The translations under genes and the position numbers were made by a program. A DNA stretch of 64,000 nucleotides from Thiocapsa roseopersicina (GTDB lineage: Bacteria; Pseudomonadota; Gammaproteobacteria; Chromatiales; Chromatiaceae): the NCBI RefSeq assembly GCF_900106925.1, contig NZ_FNNZ01000001.1, forward strand, positions 248,001 to 312,000, read 5' to 3'. Below are positions 28,708 through 37,504 of the stretch, piece after piece. A model generated the notes under the pieces. The model was not told the DNA's origin and did not search any database. It was given only the letters and a program-made list of their open reading frames with translations. Numbering within the stretch: position 1 is the stretch's first letter; every line of letters begins with the position of its first letter.

Positions 28708-28766
28708 GCCACGCGACGCAGAGCGTCGGGGCTACACTCCCACGCGGAGCGTGGGAGCGAGTTGGG
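28697..28766. repeat. R1 copy overlapping the RAYT stop codon
   Basis: Identical to 27907–27976. The RAYT stop TAG (28705–28707) is within it. Confidence 0.92.
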
Positions 28767-28945
28767 GGTGGAGCGAGGGAGTGACGACCGCTCGCCCCGG
28801 ATCGAGGGCGGGCTTACGGGTGTCGCCGGGTCGCGACGAGCGGACGTCGCGGATGCTCGTCTATAATGCGCTGACGGTCGTCGCGAGATCTGCACCTCGG
28901 TCTCGCGAATGCGGCCGACCACAACACAATCGGAGGATGGCCTAG

Positions 28946-29410
28946 ATGAAAGTCAAAGATGTGATGAGTCGATCGGTCCGCTCGGTGAATCCCGATACCC
29001 GGATCGTCGAGGTGGCGTCCTTGATGTGTCTCTATCGCTTTCATGGCCTGCCCGTGGTCGACAGCGATGAAAAGCTGGTCGGTATTATCGCCGAGCGGGA
29101 TCTGCTGCACAGCCTGTTTCCGAAGCTCGACAAGCTCATCGCCGAGGGGATGCATTCGGTCGACCTCGACAAGGAGATGGCGCGCTACTCCGAGATTCTG
29201 GGGCTGAAGACCGAGGAGCTGATGACGCCCAATCCGGTGACGGTCGATCCGGAGATGCATGTCCTGCGCGCGGCGACCGTGATGGTGCGCCATAACTTCC
29301 GGCGCATTCCGGTTGCGGACGAGGGGCGGCTGGTCGGTATGCTCAGCATCGGCGACGTTCACAAGGCCATCTTCCAGGCCAACGTGACAGGCGGTTTGAA
29401 GGGCCTCTGA
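28946..29410 (+). CDS. CBS-domain pair protein
   Basis: A 154-residue protein consisting of two CBS motifs: MKVKDVMSRSVRSVNPDTRI to DEKLVGIIAERDLL, and EELMTPNPVTVDPEMHVL to EGRLVGMLSIGDVHK. A Bateman module binds adenine nucleotides and acts as an energy sensor. No enzymatic domain is fused. It lies 176 bases before the cytochrome gene in the same direction; a functional link is not shown. Confidence 0.9.
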   Translation: MKVKDVMSRSVRSVNPDTRIVEVASLMCLYRFHGLPVVDSDEKLVGIIAERDLLHSLFPKLDKLIAEGMHSVDLDKEMARYSEILGLKTEELMTPNPVTVDPEMHVLRAATVMVRHNFRRIPVADEGRLVGMLSIGDVHKAIFQANVTGGLKGL

Positions 29411-29586
29411 GTCCGCGTCGATCGGGTATCGCTTTGCCGGGCCGCGGTGGCGCGGTCCGTTTTCTCACTGCCGATGCCGGGCTCGTGCCGGTTTGCCGAC
29501 CCCGTGGCGTGCGGATCGTCCGTATTGCGCCGCCGTCGAGCATCCAACGGTCGGAACCCGGCCTTGGTCTTGGTTTGGAGGTCAAG

Positions 29587-30423
29587 ATGTCTCGACACGC
29601 ATTTGCGATCGGCCTGTCAATCGCCCTGTCGGGCCTCGTCTCGACAGCGGCCTATGCCCAAGAACCCGCCTCCGAAAGCCCGGCCGAAACCGCCCGGCTC
29701 GAATACGAGCAGGTCATGACACTGACGCCCGATCTCGAGAACGGGCGTAAGGTCTATCTGACCTGTGCGGTCTGCCATCGTCCGGAAGGCTGGGGTGCGC
29801 CCGACGGGGCCTATCCCCAGATCGCCGGACAGCTGCGCACCGTCATCATCAAACAGCTTGCGGATATTCGGGCGCGCAATCGCGACAATCCGCTGATGTA
29901 TCCCTTCTCGGTTCCGCGCATCCTCGGAGGCCCTCAGAGCGTCGCCGATGTGGCGGCCTATGTGGCGCAGCTTCCCATGACCCCCGAGAACGGGGTCGGG
30001 CCCGGGGTGGATTTGCCTTTGGGCAAGGATGTCTACACGGAGCACTGTTCCAAGTGTCACGGCGAGAACGGGGAGGGCAACGAGGCGGAGCACATCCCCG
30101 CGATCGCGGGCCAGCACTATCTCTATCTGATGCGCCAGTTCGATGCGATCCGCACGGGTCGCCGCAAAAACTCCGACCCCAAGATGGTCAAGCAGATCGA
30201 CGGCTTCACGCCGCTTCACCAGGCGGCCGTGCTCGATTACACCTCGCGGCTGCGTCCGCCCGAGAGCAAGCTGGCCGAGACCGGCTGGACCAATCCGGAT
30301 TTTCCCGCCTACGTGCGCGACCCGATGGGCGTACCGCCCATGCCTCCGATGCCGGCGGGGTTGTTGGAGGCGCCCGCGTCGGCCGAGCCGCCCGCGTACC
30401 CCTCCGTGCCGCCTGCCCGGTAG
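29587..30423 (+). CDS. Diheme cytochrome c (cytochrome c4-like)
   Basis: A 278-residue periplasmic protein with a signal peptide (FAIGLSIALSGLVSTAAYA). Two heme-c motifs, CAVCH and CSKCH, lie in two homologous cytochrome c halves, as in cytochrome c4. The PQIAGQ segment of the first half and AIAGQHYLYLMRQ of the second are typical of c4-type hinges; methionines in NPLMYPF and VPPMPPM regions could be axial ligands, not certain. It would carry electrons in the periplasm. The C-terminus is Pro-rich. The TAG stop is the first bases of an R2 repeat. Confidence 0.92.
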   Translation: MSRHAFAIGLSIALSGLVSTAAYAQEPASESPAETARLEYEQVMTLTPDLENGRKVYLTCAVCHRPEGWGAPDGAYPQIAGQLRTVIIKQLADIRARNRDNPLMYPFSVPRILGGPQSVADVAAYVAQLPMTPENGVGPGVDLPLGKDVYTEHCSKCHGENGEGNEAEHIPAIAGQHYLYLMRQFDAIRTGRRKNSDPKMVKQIDGFTPLHQAAVLDYTSRLRPPESKLAETGWTNPDFPAYVRDPMGVPPMPPMPAGLLEAPASAEPPAYPSVPPAR

Positions 30424-30557
30424 GGGCGACCTAAGTCGCCCATTGAGCCACCGAGACGTCGGGGTAGGGGCGACTTTAGTCGCCCGTACGATGGCCAATA
30501 ACCGAGAAGTATGGGCGACTAAAGTCGCCCCTACATCGCCCCTACCTCGCCCCTACA
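30421..30557. repeat. R2 cluster between convergent genes
   Basis: Three R2 palindromes (GGGGCGACCTAAGTCGCCC, GGGGCGACTTTAGTCGCCC, GGGCGACTAAAGTCGCCCC) plus two CGCCCCTAC part-units. The left edge supplies the stop codon of the cytochrome gene and the right edge, on the other strand, that of the diguanylate cyclase gene. It may act as a bidirectional transcription barrier, but there is no T-run. Confidence 0.9.
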
Positions 30558-32355
30558 GCTCGACGCGATTGCGCCCGGCCTGCTTGGCGCGGTAGAGGGC
30601 TGCATCGGCTCGGCGGATGAGCTCGTCTAGGGGCTCGAATTGACGGCGCATGGCGGCGCCGAGGCTGACGGTGACCGCAAGCTGTTGGTCCGAGTCGATC
30701 GCGAAGCAATGCCGCTCGATTGCCGAGCGGATGCGCTCGGCATAATCCCGCATCCCGAAGGCCGAGGCGCCGACGAGGAAGAGGATGAACTCCTCGCCCC
30801 CGAACCGCACCGGGATATCGGTCTCGCGGATGCTCTCCTGTAGAACCCGTGCGACCTGTTTGAGCACCTCGTCGCCCGCGGCATGTCCGTGGCTGTCGTT
30901 GATCCGCTTGAAGTGATCCACGTCGACCATGAGCGCGGCGATCGGGGTCGAGTCGTTGCGGTCGTGGACGCTGCAGTGGCGCGCCATCACGTCGAGCATA
31001 TAGAGGCGCGTGAAGAGGCCGGTGAGCGAATCGCGGATGGAGCGTTGATAGGCCTTTTGTCGCTCCGCATCGATGGAGCGATAGATGACCTCCCGCTCGA
31101 GCGCGACCTGAAGCGGCATCATGATTTGCTCGATGACATCGGTCTCTTCGGGGCCGATCCGTGCGTCGCCGCCGAGGTGGATGAGGGCCGCGGCCTGCAT
31201 GCGATCGTCCTGCGGGGCGAACAGCGGCAAGGTGACGACCAGGCCCGAGTTGTCCTGCGGGTGGGCGCAGAAGGCGTCGTCGTAAAGGAGATGGTCGGCC
31301 ATGGCGGGGTCGCTACGATGGGCGACCAGCCACTGTGCGCGCGTCATGCCCAGGATAGAGCTGATCACCTCGGGCGGCTCGACGGTGAAGCCCGAGTAAC
31401 GGGTTTGGTTCGAGAGGGTCAGGATCGAGCCGTCGTCCAGCCTGGCATAGTAATCGATGCGTTCCACGGGAAGGCTGCGCGCGACCACCTCGAAGAGTCG
31501 CTCGGCGATGTCGCGGAAGTCGCGATACAGGAGCATGGTCTGGGTGATCTCGCGCAGCGTCTCGTTCAGACGCGACAGACGGCGGATGTCGGTGTTCTCG
31601 CGCGCGAAGAGATAGATGCCGCAGTCCAGATGCCGCAGCTTGTCGATCATGAAGGGCACCAGCCGCTCCGGGATGATGGATCCGTGCTGCGGGGCGATGA
31701 CCTTCACCGGATGACGCTCGATCTGGCTCAGCGCGAAGTCGAGGATGTCGCGACTGGGCATGTAGTGTTCATGAAAGGGCCGCAGCGCCTCGAAATGCGA
31801 CTCGTCCTTCGCGATCAGGGTCGGCCGTTCGGTAAAGCCCCCGAAGAGATCGCTCGAGAAGACCACGCCCGTGCTCGGGTCGAAGGTCGCAATGGCTCCC
31901 GGAAAGTGCGCGTAGGGCGTGAAGATGAACTCGAGCTCGCGGTCTTGCAGCGGCAGACGCCAGTCGTGCTCCTCCACCAGCCAAAAGGGCATCTTCAGCC
32001 CGTAGTGCTTGAGCAGCGCGCGGGTGCGCCAGTGCGTGACCAAGACCGCGTCCGGGCGATCGGTCAGCTCGTCGATGAGCGGCATGGCCGCGGCGATGTC
32101 CGGGTCTTGATGGTGGCAGACGAAATAGCGGATGTGGGTAAAGGGGATGACCTCTTCGATCTTGCGCAGGGTTCCCGCGAAGGTGAGTCGCGAGCCCGGG
32201 TCGAAGAGCACCGACTGATCGCCCTGCTCGAGGAGATAGACGTGACACTGGAAGACGTCGTCCGGCAAGACATGGCCGACCCACCAGACACGTGGGGCGA
32301 TCTCGAGCGCATGATGGGGGTCGGCATGCGCGAGGTGGGTGAGGTTGGTATCCAT
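30553..32355 (-). CDS. ODP-type diiron MBL sensor fused to diguanylate cyclase
   Basis: A 600-residue protein. The N-terminal 250 residues are an FprA/ODP-like metallo-beta-lactamase with probable diiron ligands in CHHQDPD (80–86), His150 (YAHFPG), Asp169 (FSSDLFGG) and His224 (APQHGSI). A middle region, about 270–430, resembles a GAF-like sensor. The C-terminal GGDEF domain has the active site RFGGEEF and the inhibitory I-site RETD five residues upstream, so it should make cyclic di-GMP with product feedback. ODP domains bind O2 through a diiron centre, so an oxygen-responsive c-di-GMP switch is inferred. It is downstream of the RND permease with 50 bases between. The stop codon is in R2. 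Confidence 0.88.
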   Translation of the reverse strand: MDTNLTHLAHADPHHALEIAPRVWWVGHVLPDDVFQCHVYLLEQGDQSVLFDPGSRLTFAGTLRKIEEVIPFTHIRYFVCHHQDPDIAAAMPLIDELTDRPDAVLVTHWRTRALLKHYGLKMPFWLVEEHDWRLPLQDRELEFIFTPYAHFPGAIATFDPSTGVVFSSDLFGGFTERPTLIAKDESHFEALRPFHEHYMPSRDILDFALSQIERHPVKVIAPQHGSIIPERLVPFMIDKLRHLDCGIYLFARENTDIRRLSRLNETLREITQTMLLYRDFRDIAERLFEVVARSLPVERIDYYARLDDGSILTLSNQTRYSGFTVEPPEVISSILGMTRAQWLVAHRSDPAMADHLLYDDAFCAHPQDNSGLVVTLPLFAPQDDRMQAAALIHLGGDARIGPEETDVIEQIMMPLQVALEREVIYRSIDAERQKAYQRSIRDSLTGLFTRLYMLDVMARHCSVHDRNDSTPIAALMVDVDHFKRINDSHGHAAGDEVLKQVARVLQESIRETDIPVRFGGEEFILFLVGASAFGMRDYAERIRSAIERHCFAIDSDQQLAVTVSLGAAMRRQFEPLDELIRRADAALYRAKQAGRNRVEL

Positions 32356-32405
32356 CGGTGTCGTCGTGCTCCGAGGCGTAAGTGGCGAGGATCCGGAGCT
32401 CTTTA

Positions 32406-35400
32406 TCAACGCGAAGCCTTCAAACCGAGGTCCGCCGAGTCCGTCGCGGTCTCCGCCGTGGTTCCTGCCGCCAGGACGCGATAGACCAGGGGCACCAGCA
32501 CGAGCGAGACCAGAGTCGAGAAGGATAGCCCCGCGACGATGGTGACGGCGAGCGGTTGCAGCATCTCCGAGCCCTCCCCGAGGGCGAGGGCGAGCGGGAG
32601 CATGCCCACGACGGTGGTGAGCGTGGTCATGAGGATGGGGCGCAGACGCAGACGGGCCGCCTCGAGGATGGCCGTGCGCGTATCCAGACCGGCGCGGCGC
32701 TCGAGCTCGATGAACTCCACCAGCACGATCGCGTTGTTGACCACGATCCCGGCCAGCATGATGAGCCCGAGCCAGACCGGCATGGAGACCGGCAGCTCCG
32801 TCCATTGCAGGCCGAGCACCACGCCGGTCAAGGCGAAGGGCACGGAGATCAGGATGATGACCGGATTGCGCACCGACTCGTATTGGACCGCCATCGCGAC
32901 CAAGACCAGAAAGAGCGCCAGCCCGAGCAGGATCCGGCTCATGTCCTGGCCCTGCTTGAGTGTCTCCAGACCGCCGGCCTCGTAGAGCCGATAGCCTGCG
33001 GGGAGCGGCACCTGTGCCGCCGCGGCCAGTGCGGACTCGATCGCCTCTTGCAGCGTCAGCGTCTCGCCGACCGAGGCGGTGATCTCGACGGTGCGTTGCT
33101 GGCGGTCGCGCAGGATGGTCGAGGGCTGGGCCAGGATCTCGACGGTCGCGACATCGCCGAGTCGCAAGGGGCGTCGCGGCTCGGTCTTGCTGAAGAGCAC
33201 GATGGAGTCCAGATCGCCCGGCGCGGCGATGTCCATCCGATCCAGTCGCAGCAGCAGATCGACCGAGCGGTCGCCGTCGATCAGCTCGGTGACGATGCGG
33301 CCCTCCAAGGCGAAGCGCAGGACGGTACCGATGTCCTCGATGGTTAGACCGAAGCTCGCGGCGCGCTGCGGGTCGAGCCGGATGGAGATCTCGCGGGTGA
33401 TGTCCTGACTGCTGTGCTGGACGTTGCCCAGACCCTCCACGGCGGCGAGCTGCTCGACGACCCGATCGGCGAGCTCCGCGAGTGTGTCGAGGTTCTCCCC
33501 GGCGATGCGCAGACTGACGTCGTCGTCGCCTTGGCTGAAACGGATGCCGCGGATCCCGCGCGTGACGAGCGAGGCCCGCAGGCCCGGGATCTCGAGCGCG
33601 CGGATCAGGTCGCTGACCCGTGCAATCCACTCCTTGCTGCCGACGTCGCGCTCCGCCGCCGGCTCGAGCAGGACCTGAAGGCTGGCGCGATTGGCGCTCT
33701 CGAAGGACGAGCGCCCGAACACGAAGCCGCCGACCGTGGTGAAAATCGCCTCGACCTCCGGTTGCTCGGCGACGAGCGCCTCGATCCGGCGGGTCAGGCG
33801 ATCCATCTCCTCGAGGTCGATGCCGGCGTCCGCGGTCAGGGTAACCCGCACGTCGCCCTCGTCGAGGGCGGGAAGAAATTCCTGCTTCGCCTCCATGAGC
33901 CAGGGTGCGGTCCAGACCAGACCGGCGACGAAGGCGAGGATGACCAGCCAGCGGATCCGCAGCAGCCAATCGAGCAGCCGCGCATAGCCGTTCTGCAGCG
34001 CCTCCATGACTCGATTGACCTGGATGCGCAGCATCCCCTCGCGGCCCGCCGGTACCCGGCCCGCGAGCGCAGGGACCAGGGTCAAGGCGACCACCATCGA
34101 TGCCAGGATGGCCGCGGAGATGGTGAAGATCAGCTCCTGAAAGAGCAGCCCGACGAGTCCGCCGATAAAGAGGAACGGCAGGACGGCGGCCAGGTTGGTC
34201 GAGGTCGAGGCGATGATGGCGCCCGTGACCTCGCGGCTCGCGGCATCCGCCGCGACGACCGTGGTTTGCCCCATCCGCTGGTGGCGATAAATGTTTTCGA
34301 GCATCACGATGGTGCTGTCCACCAGCATGCCGATGCCGAGCGCGAGCCCCCCGAGCGTCATGATATTGAAGGTCAGACCGTTGGCGGCCATGAGGATGAA
34401 GGTGACCAGCACGGCGATCGGGATGGCCGCGCCGATGATCAGGGTCCGCCGCAGACTCCCGAGGAAGATGTAGACCACCGCCATCGCGAGCAGGGCGCCG
34501 CTGAGCGCGGCGTTGACCGCATTCTCGAGCGAGTGGCGGATGTAGCGCGCCTGGTCGTCGACCAGCTGGATCTGGATGTCCTCGGGGAGCTGGCCCTGCT
34601 CTTTGAGTCGTGCGAGCTCCCGATCGACGGTGTCGACGACCGCCACGGTGTTGGTGAGCGGCTGCTTTTGGATCGCGAGCTTGATCCCCGGCTGGTCGTC
34701 GAGGCGGATGCGCAGACGCTCCTCGCTCGAGCCGTCGATCACCTGCGCGATCTCGCCGATGCGCATCTGGGCCATCGGGTTGTCGCCGGCCTCGGGCTTG
34801 AGCGGCAGGTCGATGATCTCCTGCACGTTCCTGAAGCGACCTTCGGTGCGACCCCCGATCTCGCCGTCCGGCATGCGCAGCCGCCCGGCCGCGACATCCT
34901 GATTGGCGGTGCGCAGGCGCGTCTCCAGGTCCAGGATGTCGATCCCCAGTCCGGCCAACCGGAACTGATTGGCTACCACCTGCACCTCGCGCTCCAGTCC
35001 GCCGCCGATCTCGACCGAAGCCACACCCGGGAGCGTCACCAGCGAGCGGCCCAGGGTGTAGTCCGTCCAGGTGCGTAGCTCCACCGGGTCGCGCAGGGCC
35101 GAGCTGACCACATACTCGGCGACGGGGAGCTGGAAGGGGTCGCGCTTGTAGATGATCGGCGGGTCGTCGGTGTCCGGCAGGAAGCGTTTGGCGCGGTCCA
35201 GGCGAGAGCTTGCGTCGCGCAAGGCCTGGTCGATGTCCTCGCCGTAGCTGAAGGAGAGGTCGATCGCGCTGCGCCCCTCGGTGGTGCGCGACTGGATGGC
35301 GATGACCCCCTCGGTGATCGCGAGCTGCTCCTCGAGCTCGCGGGTCACTTCGTTCTCCATGACCTCTGCGGGGACGCCCGGGTCCAGCACGCGGACCTGG

Positions 35401-35540
35401 ATGTCCGGGTAGATGATGCTCGGCAGCAGATCGATGTTCAGCCGGGTGAGGGAGACCCCGCCGAGCACCATCACCGCGAGGGTCAGCGCGACGACCCCGA
35501 CGGGGTGGCGGACCGACCAGGTGGAGATGTTTGCGGCCAT
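32406..35540 (-). CDS. RND-family efflux permease (AcrB/MdtB-like)
   Basis: A 1044-residue inner-membrane proton-driven transporter. It starts MAANISTWSVRHPVGVVALT, the usual RND opening, has the large periplasmic porter loops after TM1 and TM7, and the internal duplication of 6+6 TM segments. Conserved stretches include GMLVDSTIVMLENIYRH of the TM4 region and NAIVLVEFIELERR of the TM10–TM11 region. The adaptor is encoded at 36377–37504, with an unknown gene and an R4/R6 repeat block between. No outer-membrane channel gene is nearby. Substrate range unknown; it has the length of the HAE1 multidrug class. Confidence 0.93.
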   Translation of the reverse strand: MAANISTWSVRHPVGVVALTLAVMVLGGVSLTRLNIDLLPSIIYPDIQVRVLDPGVPAEVMENEVTRELEEQLAITEGVIAIQSRTTEGRSAIDLSFSYGEDIDQALRDASSRLDRAKRFLPDTDDPPIIYKRDPFQLPVAEYVVSSALRDPVELRTWTDYTLGRSLVTLPGVASVEIGGGLEREVQVVANQFRLAGLGIDILDLETRLRTANQDVAAGRLRMPDGEIGGRTEGRFRNVQEIIDLPLKPEAGDNPMAQMRIGEIAQVIDGSSEERLRIRLDDQPGIKLAIQKQPLTNTVAVVDTVDRELARLKEQGQLPEDIQIQLVDDQARYIRHSLENAVNAALSGALLAMAVVYIFLGSLRRTLIIGAAIPIAVLVTFILMAANGLTFNIMTLGGLALGIGMLVDSTIVMLENIYRHQRMGQTTVVAADAASREVTGAIIASTSTNLAAVLPFLFIGGLVGLLFQELIFTISAAILASMVVALTLVPALAGRVPAGREGMLRIQVNRVMEALQNGYARLLDWLLRIRWLVILAFVAGLVWTAPWLMEAKQEFLPALDEGDVRVTLTADAGIDLEEMDRLTRRIEALVAEQPEVEAIFTTVGGFVFGRSSFESANRASLQVLLEPAAERDVGSKEWIARVSDLIRALEIPGLRASLVTRGIRGIRFSQGDDDVSLRIAGENLDTLAELADRVVEQLAAVEGLGNVQHSSQDITREISIRLDPQRAASFGLTIEDIGTVLRFALEGRIVTELIDGDRSVDLLLRLDRMDIAAPGDLDSIVLFSKTEPRRPLRLGDVATVEILAQPSTILRDRQQRTVEITASVGETLTLQEAIESALAAAAQVPLPAGYRLYEAGGLETLKQGQDMSRILLGLALFLVLVAMAVQYESVRNPVIILISVPFALTGVVLGLQWTELPVSMPVWLGLIMLAGIVVNNAIVLVEFIELERRAGLDTRTAILEAARLRLRPILMTTLTTVVGMLPLALALGEGSEMLQPLAVTIVAGLSFSTLVSLVLVPLVYRVLAAGTTAETATDSADLGLKASR

Positions 35541-35569
35541 AAGGATTTCCGGAAGATTCCGTGCCCGTA

Positions 35570-35640
35570 GGTTGTGCTGACGGTAGGAGGCACAACATGC
35601 GCCGACAGTTGGTTGTCCCTCGCAAGGCTCGACACAACCT
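35570..35640 (+). repeat. R4 dispersed repeat, copy 2
   Basis: GTTGTGCTGACGGTAGGAGG at the left edge, then GTTGGTTGTCCCTCGC, ending ACACAACCT. Same layout as 6543–6613 and 62523–62600. Confidence 0.8.
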
Positions 35641-35669
35641 CGGCTGCGGTCCATGTGATGCCGGCGCGG

Positions 35670-35699
35670 GTTGGGCACGCTGCGCTTTGCCCAACCTAC
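35670..35699. repeat. R6 REP-like palindrome
   Basis: GTTGGGCACGCTGCGCTTTG with inverted end CCCAACCTAC, between the unknown gene and the permease. Confidence 0.75.
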
Positions 35700-35747
35700 G
35701 GCTGGCGGCTTTTGCGCATCCGTACGCTTTGTTTTTGAAGACGACGC

Positions 35748-36380
35748 TTACTCGCCCGTGAGCTCAGTGATCGCGGCTTCCACGACCTTGGTCTCCGTCA
35801 GCGGGTAGGGCGAGATCCGCAGGCGTTGCAGGCGTGCCTGGTAGGCGGTGCAGAACTCATTGTGAAAGGTGAGGAAGAGCGGGTGAGCGGTGAGCCCGCG
35901 AATCTCGTCCATGAAGGCCAGATAGTGCCGGGCCTGGCCCATGTGGTAGGGCGACGGCTCTTCGTCCAGGCGAAAGCGCTCGATACGCTCGTCCCAGATC
36001 GGGAAGACGCCGGGCGCGGCGAGGTGGAGCACCATCGAGGCGCCGACGACCGAGCTTAGGCTGGCGGCGATGGCGTCGATGCCGCGCTCGCGAAGGGCTG
36101 CGCGCTCGGCATCCGAGGCGGTCTGCGGGGAGGCGCGCGCGGCCTCGAAGGCCGCGACGGCGGAGGCAAGATGGCTCTGCTCGATGCGCACCCGCTCGGG
36201 CATCCAGGCGTAGGCGAGACAGGCCGCGCGCAGATAGGCCTCCGTCGGACTCGCCGCAGGCGCGGCGGCGCTCGCGAGCATGACCGGGTAGGTGCGCAGA
36301 CGCGTTGCCTCGCGAGGGTTGTCGCGATAGCAGCCGTTGCGCACCAGCTCGACGGCCGTGTAGAGGTGTTCGAGATTCAT
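35748..36380 (-). CDS. Unrecognised 210-residue protein in RND operon
   Basis: I do not recognise a family. The protein is helical and without signal peptide or TM. It starts MNLEHLYTAVELVRNGCYRD, has an Ala-rich middle (SAAAPAASPTEAYLRAACLAYAWM) and a conserved-looking core SVVGASMVLHLAAPGVFPIW followed by DERIERF. The start overlaps the end of the adaptor gene by 4 bases, so it is translated with the efflux adaptor; the permease follows after a repeat block. A regulatory or accessory role is possible but unsupported. Confidence 0.65.
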   Translation of the reverse strand: MNLEHLYTAVELVRNGCYRDNPREATRLRTYPVMLASAAAPAASPTEAYLRAACLAYAWMPERVRIEQSHLASAVAAFEAARASPQTASDAERAALRERGIDAIAASLSSVVGASMVLHLAAPGVFPIWDERIERFRLDEEPSPYHMGQARHYLAFMDEIRGLTAHPLFLTFHNEFCTAYQARLQRLRISPYPLTETKVVEAAITELTGE

Positions 36381-37504
36381 TCGGGCACCACCTTGACTGT
36401 TTTGTCCTCGCTCAGGCCGAGGAATCCGCGTGTGATGATCCGATCGCCGGGCGCGAGACCCTCGAGGATCTCGATGCTGTCGGCCATCTGCAGACCGCTC
36501 CTGACCTTTCGGCGGGAGGCTTGGCCCTGATCCGTGACCAGCCAGACGAGCTCGCCGTCGCGATCGCGTCGCAGGGCCCGAAAGGGGATCAGCAGACGCT
36601 CCACCGCAGCGGTCTCGAGGGTGACCCGCACGAACTGTCCGGCCTTCACGCCCGCGGGCGGATCCTCAAGCGTCAGCTCCACGATCCCCTGCCGGCTGGT
36701 CTGCTCGAGACTCGGATGAATGCGCAGGATCCGGGCCGGGAACGCGACCGCGCCGAGGGCATCGATGCGCAATTGCGCCGGGTCGCCGACCTTCATCCGC
36801 GGCAGGATGAGCTCGGAGGCATAGACCTCCGCGACCAACGACTCCGGATCCGCGACCGTCAGAAGGTGGGTATTCTTCGAGACGAAATCACCCGGCTCGA
36901 CCAATCGCTCGATCACGACGCCGTCGAACGGGGCCGGAATGCGCGTGAAGGCCAGCCGGGTTTCCAGGATCCGAACATCGCCTTGGGCGACGGCGACGGC
37001 GGTACGCGCCTGCGAGAGCTCGGCGTCGGAGGCGGCGCGCTTGCTCACGAGATCTTCGAGTCGGCGCACGTCGAGCTCTGTCTGGGCCAACGTCGCGCGC
37101 GCCTTGTCGAGCTCGGCCTGCAGGAGGTCGTCTTCGAGAGCGACCACGACCTCGCCTTCCCGGACCATGTCGCCCTCGAAGACGTCCAGTAAGGTGATCC
37201 GGCCTTCCTCCTGACTGAAGAGACGCACTTGGCGGCGATGGCGCAGCGAGCCGGGGCGCTCGTGGCTGCTTGTCGTGGCGGCGTGCTCCACGACGACCGC
37301 GGCCACCAGGTGATCGGCGGCGCCGCTCTCGCGGCTTGCGCCCGACGGCGGGTCGTCCCCGGGGGAGCAGGCGATCAGGGCCGCGGCCAGTGTGACGGCA
37401 AGCACGACCGGCATCCGCGGCCCTGCTCGGCGGGGGCGGAAAGGTTCGGTTGTGCCGCGCGGGCCGATGGCTCGGAGCGGCTTGCGTACGGCGTTGCCGG
37501 TCAT
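36377..37504 (-). CDS. RND efflux periplasmic adaptor (membrane fusion protein)
   Basis: A 375-residue HlyD/AcrA-family adaptor. The signal region (MPVVLAVTLAAALIACS) looks like a lipoprotein signal with lipobox LIAC; the start at 37504 leaves a 30-residue basic N-region, and ATG at 37414 is an alternative. Biotinyl-lipoyl halves are seen in GRITLLDVFEGDMVREGEVV and RIPAPFDGVVIERLVEPGDF, with a coiled-coil hairpin (LLQAELDKARATLAQTELDV to ARTAVAVAQGDVRILE) between them. The start codon shares bases with the stop of the upstream S24-like gene (TGATG), indicating coupling. It links the permease to an outer-membrane channel. Confidence 0.9.
   Translation of the reverse strand: MTGNAVRKPLRAIGPRGTTEPFRPRRAGPRMPVVLAVTLAAALIACSPGDDPPSGASRESGAADHLVAAVVVEHAATTSSHERPGSLRHRRQVRLFSQEEGRITLLDVFEGDMVREGEVVVALEDDLLQAELDKARATLAQTELDVRRLEDLVSKRAASDAELSQARTAVAVAQGDVRILETRLAFTRIPAPFDGVVIERLVEPGDFVSKNTHLLTVADPESLVAEVYASELILPRMKVGDPAQLRIDALGAVAFPARILRIHPSLEQTSRQGIVELTLEDPPAGVKAGQFVRVTLETAAVERLLIPFRALRRDRDGELVWLVTDQGQASRRKVRSGLQMADSIEILEGLAPGDRIITRGFLGLSEDKTVKVVPE

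Noticed and set aside
30421-30557. R2 palindromes called as intrinsic terminators
   Set aside because: Stems are strong but no T-run follows; listed as repeats and terminator activity left open.
33414-35078. Long plus-strand open frame opposite the RND permease
   Set aside because: His/Asp/Gln-rich shadow translation of a GC-rich gene, no family motifs.
30553-35694. A very long minus-strand open frame running through both the GGDEF protein and the RND permease
   Set aside because: The upstream part is an Arg/Pro-rich shadow of the permease in another frame; the real gene starts at MDTNLTHL (32355).
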